Of a DNA stretch of 64,000 nucleotides, positions 44,062-53,400 are shown piece after piece. Position 1 is the stretch's first letter, and the number at the start of each line of letters is the position of its first letter. The notes beneath the pieces were generated by a model. That model worked only from the letters and a program-made list of their open reading frames with translations. It was not told the DNA's origin and made no database searches. The position numbers and the translations under genes are program-made. The DNA comes from Micromonospora sp. WMMD1102 (GTDB lineage: Bacteria > Actinomycetota > Actinomycetes > Mycobacteriales > Micromonosporaceae): NCBI RefSeq assembly GCF_029626265.1, contig NZ_JARUBN010000001.1, positions 2,728,001-2,792,000 on the forward strand, read 5' to 3'.

Positions 44062-46285
44062 AGCGAACCGTGGAAGGTGCGGGAGATGACGTCGCGCTGC
44101 TGTTCCGGGGTGAGCCGGACGAAGTTGACCGCGTAGCCGGAGACCCGGATCGTCAACTGCGGGTAGCGCTCGGGGTGGGCCATCGCGTCGACCAGGGTGG
44201 CCCGGTCGAGCACGTTCACGTTCATGTGGTAGCCGCCGGCGTCGGTGTAGCCGTCCAGTACGCCGACCAGGTTGGTCGTCTGCTCCTCGCGGGTCCGCCC
44301 GAGTCCGTCCGGGGTGATGGTGCTGGTCAGCGAGATCCCGTCCCGGGCGCTGGCATACGGCAGCTTCGCCACCGACAGCGCCGAGGCGACCAGCCCGTGC
44401 CGGTCCCGGCCGTTGCCGGGGTTGGCACCGGGCGCGAACGGCTCACCCGCGCGCCGCCCGTCCGGGGTGTTCCCGGTGTGCCTGCCGTAGACCACGTTCG
44501 AGGTGATGGTCAGCACCGACAGCGTCGGCTCGGCACTGCGGTACGTCGGCTGCCGGCGCAACCGGTCCATGAACGCCTCGACCAGCCAGACGGCGATCGC
44601 GTCGGCCCGGTCGTCGTGGTTGCCGTAGCACGGGAAGTCTCCGTCGACGGCGAAGTCGACGGCCAGCCCGGTCTCGTCGCGCAACACCTTCACCTTGGCG
44701 TGCTTGATCGCCGAGAGGCTGTCCACCGCGACGGAGAGCCCGGCGATGCCGGTGGCGAGGAACCGGTGCACCGGGTAGTCGTGCAGGGCCATCTCCAGCC
44801 GCTCGTAGGCGTACCTGTCGTGCATGTAGTGGATGACGTTGAGCGCGTCGACGTAGGTGGCGACCAGCCAGTCCAGCGTCCGCTCGAAGGCCGCCACCAC
44901 CTCGTCGTAGTCGAGCACCTCGCCGCCGACCGGTGGCGTCGCCGGGGCCACCTGGGCACCGGTGATCTCGTCCCGGCCGCCGCGTAGAGCAGCGCCTTGG
45001 CCACGTTGGCCCGGGCGCCGAAGAACTGCATGTCCTTGCCGACCCGCATCGCCGAGACGCAGCAGGCGATCGCGGTGTCGTCGCCGAACCCAGGGCGCAG
45101 CAGCTCGTCGTTCTGGTACTGCACCGCGCTGGTGTCCAGCGACACCTGGGCGCAGTACCGCTTGAAGCCGTCGGGCAGGGCCGGCGACCACAGCACGGTG
45201 AGGTTGGGCTCCGGTGCCGGGCCGAGATTGTGCAGGGTGCGCAGGAACCGGAAGGCGGTCCGGGTCACCAGGGTACGGCCGTCCCGGCCCATCCCGCCGA
45301 GCGCCTCGGTGACCCAGGTCGGGTCGCCGGAGAAGAGCTGGTCGTACTCGGGGGTGCGCAGGAAGCGGATGATCCGCAACTTGATCACCAGGTCGTCGAC
45401 GAGTTCCTGCGCCTGCTCCTCGGTCAGCCGCCCCTCGGCCAGGTCCCGCTGGAGATAGACGTCGAGGAAGGTGGCGGTGCGGCCGAGCGACATCGCCGCC
45501 CCGTTCTGCTCCTTGGTCGCCGCCAGGTAGCCGAAGTAGAGCCACTGGATCGCCTCCCGGCCGGTGCTGGCCGGGCCGGAGATGTCGTACCCGTAGCCGG
45601 CCGCCATCGTCTTCAGCTCGTCCAGCGCCCGGACCTGCTCGGCCAGCTCCTCCCGGTCCCGGATCACCGCCGGGGAGGAGCGGTACGCGTCGAGCCGGGC
45701 CCGGTCGGCGAGCCGGCCGGCGACGAGCTGGTCGACACCGTAGAGCGGGATCCGGCGGTAGTCGCCGATGATCCGTCCCCGGCCGTAGGAGTCCGGCAGC
45801 CCGGTGATCACGTGCGAGCGGCGGGCCCGCCGGACCGCGTCCGGGTACGCGTCGAAAACCCCGTCGTTGTGCGTCTTGCGGTGCCGGGTGAACGTCTCCA
45901 GCACCCGCGGATCGAGGCTGCGGCCGTACGCCTCCAGGGCGGTCTGCACCATCCGGATCCCACCGGCCGGCAGGATCGCCCGGCGCAGCGGCGCGTCGGT
46001 CTGCAACCCGACGATCAGCTCGTGCTCCCGGTCGAGGTATCCCGGCCCGTGCGAGGTGATCGTCGACGGGGTGCCGGCGTCGACGTCGTAGATCCCCCGG
46101 CGCCGCTCCTCGGCGAAGAGCGGCCCGAGCCCGTCCCAGAGCGCGGTGGTGCGCGCCGTGGGGCCGGCCAGGAAGGCGCCGTCCCCCTCGTAGGGCGTGT
46201 AGTTCTGCCGGATGAACGCGGCGACGTCGATCCGGTGCCGCCATTCCGTGCCCTCGAATCCGCGCCAGGCGTCGAGCGTGGTCAT
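44058..46285 (-). pseudogene. pflB: Pyruvate formate-lyase, frameshifted
   Basis: From ATG 46285 the frame is a normal PFL through FRTL-type catalytic cysteines Cys408-Cys409 ([18 protein letters not shown]) to [13 protein letters not shown] at about 44985. There the frame breaks; [18 protein letters not shown] onward, including the glycyl-radical motif RVSGYAVNF (Gly codon 44136-44138), continues in another frame to 44058. PFLs read LLYAINGG before the Asp-Glu, so seven bases are missing; restoring them gives 744 residues. As given, no active enzyme can form. Converts pyruvate and CoA to formate and acetyl-CoA when intact. A box lies upstream at 46404. Confidence 0.9.
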
Positions 46286-46403
46286 CGTCTCCTCCTGTCG
46301 GCTCGGGGCCGGGTCGGGCAGTCGCCGGGACTGCCGCGTACCGCCGGTCCGCCCTCGCTCCGGGGTCACCCCCAGCCTCGCCCCGACCGGACCGGGCGGG
46401 GCA

Positions 46404-46417
46404 GGGCCACAGGTCCC
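46404..46417. promoter_or_regulatory. Candidate DosR-type box
   Basis: gggccacaggtccc (GGGCC-N4-GTCCC), 119 bp upstream of the pfl start on the reverse strand. Confidence 0.45.
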
Positions 46418-46481
46418 GTCGGGGCCGGGACCTCGGTACCGACCGGCGGTGTGTGACGCGACGCTCCCGGCCGGACCGAGG

Positions 46482-47075
46482 TCACGGGCCCACGCCGCCC
46501 GGCACACCGGGCGGCGGACCCGGCAGATCCGGCAGGTCTGGTGGATCTGGTGGAGCTGGCAGGTCTGGCGGATCCGGCGTGATCCGGAAGACCGGAAAGC
46601 GCGCTGCCACCCGCTCGAACTCGGCGAGCGGGGCACCCTGCCGGACCGGCAGGTGCGGTCGGGCGCCGGGGGCCAGGTCGAGGTAGCGGCGCAGGATCGG
46701 CGCCCGCCGGGCCGCCGGTACGGCCCGCAGCCGGACCGGTTCCCGGCCGCCGTGCCGGCGGAGGACGGCCCGGCCGCTGGCCGCGCGGACGTTGCGGACC
46801 CAGTTGGCGTCCGGACCGAGCATCGACACCAGGTAACGCTCGCCGTCGAGGTCGGCGACGACCAGCGGCAGCGCCACCGGGCGGCCGGTGCGCCGTCCGG
46901 GCACCTCCAGGGTGACCCAGTTGGGGTGGGCCAGCAGGCCGGCCGCGAACTGCCAGGCCGACATCCGGTTGAGCAGCCGGGCCAGCCGGTTCGGGCGGCC
47001 GCCCCGGTACATCCACCGCAGGCACCGGTGCCACCCGGCGGTCCCGCGGCCGACCGGGATCCCGCGCTCGGTCAT
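46482..47075 (-). CDS. Deazaflavin (F420)-dependent nitroreductase-type protein
   Basis: 197 residues from ATG 47075. The split beta-barrel pattern of the DDN/F420 family is visible: WVTLEVPGRRTGRPVALPLV, RYLVSMLGPDANWVRNVRA and GREPVRLRAVPAARRAPILR. Such enzymes use F420H2 to reduce quinones or nitro-compounds and help redox balance under low oxygen. The C-terminal 30 residues are a Pro-Asp repeat (PDPPDLP) not seen in the family and of low complexity. Confidence 0.87.
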   Translation of the reverse strand: MTERGIPVGRGTAGWHRCLRWMYRGGRPNRLARLLNRMSAWQFAAGLLAHPNWVTLEVPGRRTGRPVALPLVVADLDGERYLVSMLGPDANWVRNVRAASGRAVLRRHGGREPVRLRAVPAARRAPILRRYLDLAPGARPHLPVRQGAPLAEFERVAARFPVFRITPDPPDLPAPPDPPDLPDLPGPPPGVPGGVGP

Positions 47076-47158
47076 GATCTGTCCTCTCCGGATCGGGACG
47101 TGCAGGCCGGCCGGCCGACCGGCCGGACCAACGAGATGCACCTCGATGTCCCGGGAAC

Positions 47159-47623
47159 TCACCGAGTCCTGCTCGGCGGTTCGACGACAAGCCGGTGGGC
47201 CCGCAGGATCCGGGCCCACCAAGGTCGGCCGGCCGAGGTCAGGCCGGGTGCCGGTACGCCCTTGAGGCTCACCCAGCCGCCGGGACCCATTCGGATGCCG
47301 CCGACGGCCGGGGCGGGCCGGCGGCGGACCACCACCGCCGTGACGACGGCGGCGGCCAGGACCACTGCCGCGAGGGCCTCCACGTCGAACGCGGGCCGGT
47401 AGCGGACCGTTCCGCCGGCCAGCAGGTACGCGCCGACCGGGCGCGGGTGGGTGCGGCCCCGGACCACCGGCACCAGCGTGACCGGCTCGGGTCGGCCCAG
47501 CTCGACCGGTGGTCCGACGGGAGTGTTCTGTTCGGCCGGTGTGCCGGGTGGGGTGCTCTGTTCGGCCGGTGGTCCGGCGGGAGGGATCGGGTCGTCAGGT
47601 GGATGCAGGAGGATCTCGGGCAT
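47159..47623 (-). CDS. Hypothetical single-pass membrane protein
   Basis: 154 residues, ATG 47623 after ggagga-like sequence. N-terminal half is Pro-rich with repeated PPAEQ/TPAEQ units; a membrane segment follows (ALAAVVLAAAVVTAVVV) and a basic C-terminus (WARILRAHRLVVEPPSRTR). No family recognised. It is 11 bp downstream of PPDK and in the same direction, so probably in its transcript. Confidence 0.55.
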   Translation of the reverse strand: MPEILLHPPDDPIPPAGPPAEQSTPPGTPAEQNTPVGPPVELGRPEPVTLVPVVRGRTHPRPVGAYLLAGGTVRYRPAFDVEALAAVVLAAAVVTAVVVRRRPAPAVGGIRMGPGGWVSLKGVPAPGLTSAGRPWWARILRAHRLVVEPPSRTR

Positions 47624-47634
47624 CGCGGGCCTCG

Positions 47635-50319
47635 CTAACGGCTGTCAGAGGTGGTCGACGTCCGGGCGGCGACCGCGGCGCGGCCGGCCTCCAGCCGGGC
47701 GACCGGGACCCGGAACGGCGAGCAGGAGACGTAGTCCAGGCCGGCGTCGTGGAAGAAGTGGATCGAGTCCGGCTCGCCGCCGTGCTCGCCGCAGACCCCG
47801 ATCCTCAGGTCGGGGCGGGCCGCCCGGCCCTCCTCGGTGGCGATCCGCACCAGCCGCCCCACCCCCGAGGTGTCGATCGACTCGAACGGGGAGACGCCGA
47901 AGATGCCCATCCCCAGGTAGCGGGGGAAGAACTCGCCCTCCACGTCGTCCCGGGAGAAGCCCCAACCGAGCTGGGTCAGGTCGTTGGTGCCGAACGAGAA
48001 GAACTCCGCCACCCCGGCGATCTCACCGGCGGTCAACGCCGCCCGGGGTACCTCGATCATCGTGCCGATCGGCACCGGGGGCAGCCCGTCGGTCTCGGCG
48101 AGGATCTGCTCCGCCTCGGCGCGTACCGCAGCCAGTTCCGGCGCGGTCGCGACCAGCGGCACCATGATCTCGGGGCGTGGCGACAACCCGCGCGCCGCGC
48201 AGTCGGCGGCGGCCTGCGCGATCGCCCGGACCTGCATGGCGAAGAGCCCGGGGATCACCAGGCCGAGCCGCACCCCGCGCAGGCCCAGCATCGGGTTCTG
48301 CTCGTGCATCCGGCGTACCGCGGCCAGCAGCGCGCCGTCCCGGCCCGGATCCCGGCCCAGCGCCTCGGCCCGGGCCACCCGGGCGGTCAGCTCGGCCAGC
48401 GGCGGCAGGAACTCGTGCAACGGCGGGTCCAGCAGCCGTACCGTCACCGGCAGGCCGTCCATCGCCTCGAAGATCTGCACGAAGTCAGCGCGCTGCGACG
48501 GCAGCAGGGCGGCCAGCGCTGCCGCCCGCTCACCGTCGCCGTCGGCCAGGATGAGCCGCTCGACCAGGGCCCGGCGCTCGCCGAGGAACATGTGCTCGGT
48601 GCGGCACAGCCCGATCCCTTCGGCACCGAACCGCCGGGCCCGGCCCGCGTCCACACCGGTGTCGGCGTTCGCCTGGACCCCCAGCCGCCGCACCCGGTCG
48701 GCGTGCGTCACCAACCGGTGTACGGCGTCCAGCAGCGCGTCCGTCCCGGCTGCCGGCACATCGCCCTGGAGGTACCTGGCGACGGGCGAGGGACGCACCG
48801 GCAGCTCACCCGGGAAGACCTCCCCGGTCGTGCCGTCGATCGAGACGACGTCTCCCTCGGACACCACCGTCCCGGCCACGCTGAACCGCCTGCCGGTCGC
48901 GTCGACGTCCAGCGCCTCCGCCCCGCACACGCAGGTCCGCCCCATGCCGCGCGCCACCACGGCGGCGTGCGACGTCTTGCCGCCCCGGGAGGTGAGGATG
49001 CCCTGTGCGGCGATCATGCCGGGCAGGTCGTCCGGGTTCGTCTCCCGGCGTACCAGGATCACCCGCTCGCCGGTAGCCGCCCACTGTGCCGCCCGGACCG
49101 CGTCGAAGACCACCCGTCCGCTGGCCGCGCCGGGCGAGGCCGGTATGCCGACCGCGAGCGGCTTAGGCGCCGCCGTACGGTCGAAGCGCGGGAACATGAG
49201 CTGGTCGAGTTGCGCACCGGTGACCCGGAGCAGCGCCTCGTCCAGCTCGATCACACCCTCGTCGACCAGTTGGGCGGCGATGGTGAACGCCGCCGCCGGG
49301 GTGCGCTTGCCGACCCGGGTCTGCAACATCCACAGTTTCCCGCGCTCGATCGTGAACTCGATGTCGCACAGGTCCCGGTAGTGCCGCTCCAGCATCGCCA
49401 TGATCGAGGTCAACTGGGCGAAGCTGCGCGCGTCGAGCCGCTCCAACTCCTCCAGCGGCACCGGGGTCCGGATGCCGGCGACCACGTCCTCGCCCTGCGC
49501 GTTGGCCAGGTAGTCGCCGTACACGCCAGTGGCGCCGGTGGCCGGGTCGCGGGTGAAGGCCACCCCCGTACCGGAGTCGGGGCCGAGGTTGCCGAAGACC
49601 ATCGCCATCACGTTCACGGCGGTACCGAGGTCGTGCGGGATGTGCTCCTGCCGCCGGTACAGCACGGCCCGCTCGGTGTTCCAGGACGCGAAGACCGCCT
49701 CGATGGCCTGGTAGAGCTGCTCGTGCGGCGCCTGCGGGAAGTCCCGGCCGGTGTGGTCGTGGAAGACCTTCTTGTAGACGTCGACCAGGTGCCGCAGGTC
49801 CGCCTCGGTCAGCTCGGCGTCGTTGGCGACCCCGGCGTGTGACCGGTGCGCCGCCAACTCCCGCTCGAACGCCTCGGCCGGCACGCCCCGCACGGTCCGG
49901 CCGAACATCGCGATCAGCCGCCGGTACGAGTCCCAGGCCGCCCGGGGATCGCCGGAACACGCCGCCAGCCCCGGTACGCTCGCGTCGGTCAGTCCGATGT
50001 CGAGAATCGTCTCCATCATCCCGGGCATGGAGTATTTTCCGCCGGACCGCACCGAGAGCAGCAGCGGGTCCCGGGGATCGCCGAACACCTTGCCGAACCG
50101 GTCCTCGACCAGTCGCAGATGCCGGTTCACCTGGTCGAACAGTCCTGCCGGGACGGTGCCGGTGGCCAGGTAGCCGCGGCACGCCTCGGTGCTGACCGTG
50201 AACCCGGGCGGCACCGGCAGCCCCAGCCGGGTCATCTCGGCCAGGTTCGCGCCCTTGCCGCCGAGCAGCTCCGCCAGGTCCTTGCCGCCCTCGATGAAGT
50301 CGAACACGTACTTGGGCAT
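47635..50319 (-). CDS. ppdK: Pyruvate, phosphate dikinase
   Basis: 894 residues, full family length. N-terminal ATP-grasp domain (GGKGANLAEMTRLGLPVPPG), central swivelling domain with phospho-His in TSRGGKTSHAAVVARGMG, and C-terminal PEP/pyruvate barrel (LGLRGVRLGL, FSFGTNDLTQLGWGFSRDD, CGEHGGEPDSI). Interconverts pyruvate + ATP + phosphate and PEP + AMP + PPi; under low oxygen it can work glycolytically with PPi or supply PEP. ATG 50319 (GTG 50322 adjacent). Preceded by a box whose 14-mer is identical to that before DUF1876-gap. Confidence 0.95.
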   Translation of the reverse strand: MPKYVFDFIEGGKDLAELLGGKGANLAEMTRLGLPVPPGFTVSTEACRGYLATGTVPAGLFDQVNRHLRLVEDRFGKVFGDPRDPLLLSVRSGGKYSMPGMMETILDIGLTDASVPGLAACSGDPRAAWDSYRRLIAMFGRTVRGVPAEAFERELAAHRSHAGVANDAELTEADLRHLVDVYKKVFHDHTGRDFPQAPHEQLYQAIEAVFASWNTERAVLYRRQEHIPHDLGTAVNVMAMVFGNLGPDSGTGVAFTRDPATGATGVYGDYLANAQGEDVVAGIRTPVPLEELERLDARSFAQLTSIMAMLERHYRDLCDIEFTIERGKLWMLQTRVGKRTPAAAFTIAAQLVDEGVIELDEALLRVTGAQLDQLMFPRFDRTAAPKPLAVGIPASPGAASGRVVFDAVRAAQWAATGERVILVRRETNPDDLPGMIAAQGILTSRGGKTSHAAVVARGMGRTCVCGAEALDVDATGRRFSVAGTVVSEGDVVSIDGTTGEVFPGELPVRPSPVARYLQGDVPAAGTDALLDAVHRLVTHADRVRRLGVQANADTGVDAGRARRFGAEGIGLCRTEHMFLGERRALVERLILADGDGERAAALAALLPSQRADFVQIFEAMDGLPVTVRLLDPPLHEFLPPLAELTARVARAEALGRDPGRDGALLAAVRRMHEQNPMLGLRGVRLGLVIPGLFAMQVRAIAQAAADCAARGLSPRPEIMVPLVATAPELAAVRAEAEQILAETDGLPPVPIGTMIEVPRAALTAGEIAGVAEFFSFGTNDLTQLGWGFSRDDVEGEFFPRYLGMGIFGVSPFESIDTSGVGRLVRIATEEGRAARPDLRIGVCGEHGGEPDSIHFFHDAGLDYVSCSPFRVPVARLEAGRAAVAARTSTTSDSR

Positions 50320-50415
50320 CACCGGCCGCCTCTCGTCTCCCTCGACGCGGATCGTCACCTTGTTGGTAACAGGGTGGGAGCCGCGCGTCGTAGGGCCGGA
50401 CGGGACCGTGCCGGC

Positions 50416-50429
50416 GGGACCTTCGCCCC
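50416..50429. promoter_or_regulatory. Candidate DosR-type box upstream of ppdK
   Basis: gggaccttcgcccc, 97 bp upstream of the start; identical to the 14-mer at 40643. A second partial copy, gggccggacgggacc, lies at 50393-50407. Confidence 0.55.
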
Positions 50430-50439
50430 GACGGGGCGC

Positions 50440-50471
50440 GGGGCGCAGCCGACGGTCGCCGGCTGCGCCCC
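50440..50471 (-). terminator. Terminator after the acyl-CoA carboxylase gene
   Basis: 12-bp arms ggggcgcagccg (50440-50451) and cggctgcgcccc (50460-50471), 8-base loop, 20 bp beyond the leftward stop. Confidence 0.75.
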
Positions 50472-50491
50472 GGGGCTCGGGCGAGCCGGGC

Positions 50492-53400
50492 TCAGCCGAC
50501 CGGCGCCGGTGCCGCGCTGTCGTCGGTGCGCTGTCCGGCCCCGGCCGGTCGCCGCAGGTGTGCCTCGATGGCCTCGATCACCCGGGGGCGGAGTTCGGCG
50601 GCCCGGACGACGGCGTCGACGGAGCCGACCTCGACGGCGCGCTGGATGTTGTGCACGCGGTCGAACTCCGTGGCCACCTCGCCGAGCTTCTCGGCCCGTA
50701 CCGTCAGGCGCAGCTCGTCGAGTTCCGCGGTCAGCGCCGCGCGGTCCGCACCGGACGCGGACGCCACCCGGGCCTCCAGGTCACGTACCCGGGGGTCGGC
50801 CGCGGTGCGCGCGTCGACGTCGCCGGCGAAGACCGCGGCGGCGGCCGGGGCACCGCCGAGCACCGAGGCGAACGAGCCCTCCAGCGCCAGTACGGTCATC
50901 CCGGGGTTCAGCGTTTTGGAGAAGACCACGAACGCGCCGCCGTGGTACCGCGAGATCACGCAGAACACGATCGGTCCGCGGAAGTTGACGACCGCCCGGC
51001 CGATCTCGGCGCCGTACTCCAGTTGCAGCTTGCGCATCGACTCCGGGGAGCCGTCGAAGCCGGACAGGTTCGCCAGCACCACCAGCGGCCGGTTGCCGCT
51101 GGCGGCGTTGATCGCCCGGGCGGCCTTCTTGGACGACGCCGGGAAGAGCGTGCCCGCCGTGTAGGAGTCCGGGCCGTCGGTGGGCGGGAAGCCGCGCCGG
51201 GGCACCGTCCGGGACTCGATGCCGAGCAGGCAGACCGGGATGCCGCCGAGGTAGACGTCCTGGACGACGGCGGTCTCCGCGTCGGCCATCCCGGCCCAGC
51301 GCTCCAGCACCGGATGGTCCTGGTCGGCCAGCGCCCGCATCACCGTACGGATGTCGAACGGCTTCTTCCGGTCCGGGTTCGCCTCGGCGGAGAAGATCTC
51401 GCCGACGGTGTTGAAGTCGCTGCCCGGCACCGCGTGCGGGAAGTCCCGGATGTCCCGGTCGACCGGGTCGGTGCTGGCCGCCCGGCGCGGTGTCGCCTCA
51501 CCCGGCGCCAGGTACGTGTGGTCGTAGTGCGCCATCAGCAGGTCCCGGGCGGCGGCCAGGTCGGGCGCCCAGTACTGCGCCTGCCCGTTCGGGCCCATCA
51601 CCCGGTCGTAGCCGCCGATGCCGAAGTTGTCCTCGGCCGACACTCCGCCGGAGAAGTCCAGCGCCTGCTTGCCGGTGAGCACCATCGCCGACTCGGGGGT
51701 CATCACCAGGATGCCCCTGGTGTGCATCAGCATCGTCGCCTCGGCGTTCCAGTACGGCTGCGCGCCGACGTTGATGCCGGCGACCACGATGTTGATCTCA
51801 CCGCCGGCCTGGGTGAACTCGACGATCCGCTTGAGCGCTGCCGCCACCCAGTCCATGTTCTCGGTGCCGGACGTCATGGAGATCCGGGCACCGGCGGAGA
51901 GCGCGTACCACTCCAGTGGCACCCCCAGCCGCTGCGCCAGGTCGAGTGCGGCGATCACCCGGCGGCACTCCGGCTCCGACAGGGCACCCAGCGACTTGGT
52001 CGGGTCGCCGAGCAGCACGACCCGGGTGACGCCCTGCGGGTGCCGGGCGGTCGGGGTGCTGACCAGGCCGGCGACGATCGCCGCCCGGTTGTGCCCCTTC
52101 GGCCGGTCGACGGGCACCAGCGTGTGGTCGTCGTCGAGATCGTGCTCGACGAAGTCGCCGAGCAGCCCGGTCAGCTCGTACGGGTACACCGTGTTGCGGC
52201 TGCTCGCCCGGAGCACCTTCAGCCGGTAGTCGTCGAGCGGCTCGACCGGCTCGGTCGGCGGCTCGCCGATGGTCAGCTCGGCACCGCCGGTCACGTCGAA
52301 GGAGATCCGTACGCCGACCTTCGTCAGTGCGCCGGTCGCGGGGTCGCGCTGGCGGGCGATGAAGAGGATCTCCTCCAGCCCGGCTCCGGCGGTCGTCGGG
52401 CGTACCCGCCCGGCGATCATCTCCATCTCCTCCCGGGTGAGGCCGACCGGCGGCCAGACGTAGATCACGATCCGGTTGGTGTTGAAGCGGGTCTTCGACG
52501 GCCGGCGCGACTGGGCCCGGCGGATCGAGTCGAGGCAGGCGGCGACGGTGTCCTCGGTGGTCGGCAGCGCCACCAGCCGGCCGTCCTGCTCGCGCAGCTC
52601 GGTCAGGTCGCGCACCTGTGCGAAGGCGACCAGGCGCTGGTCGGACGGGTTCTCCCGGGCCACTCCCTGGAAGAGGTAGACCTCCTCGTCCGCCGACGGC
52701 AGCCGGGTCAGGTCGAACTCGCGCAGCCGCTCGATCTGCATCCGCTGCGCGATGTACGGGTGCAGCCCCCGGATCAGCCGCTCCTCGGCCATCCCAGCCC
52801 GCTGCCCGTCGCCCGTCCCGGCCGGTTGCCCGTCCGTCGTCTCCGTGCTGACGGGTCGGAACGTGAAGTGATGGTGCATCACCGCACCGCCGCGACCCGC
52901 GACGGTGGTGGTGAGCCGGCGGACCTGCGCCGGCAGCGGATGCGCGTTCACCACCTCCAGCAGCGCGTTCGCCATCTCGTCGAAGTCCTCCGGCTGGTTC
53001 TCCCAGCCGAGGTAGACGTCGGCGTCGACGGCGTCCCCGCCACCGGCCAGCTCGGCTAGGCCGCGCAGGGCGCCGCCCAGCGCGTCGAAGCGTACGGCGG
53101 CGGAGACGAGGCGGGAGTCGGCGCGCTGCGCGACCACGAAGGTGCAGCCCGCGGCCTGCCGGGTCGCCACGCCGGTCAGCCCCTTGTTGCCGTAGTACCG
53201 CCGGGTGAGCACCTCCAGCATCACCGCGTTGTCGAGGTGGTCGCGGACGAGTCGCTGGCCGAGCAGCCGGACCAGCGGCTCGGTGCTGCGTACCATCTCG
53301 GCGATCCGCTCGGCGCGGTCCGGTGCGTCCGGCCGGGCGTCCAGGTGCCGCAGGTGGGCGCGGACCCGGGCGTAGACGCGGGCGCGGTTGCGCCGCAGCA

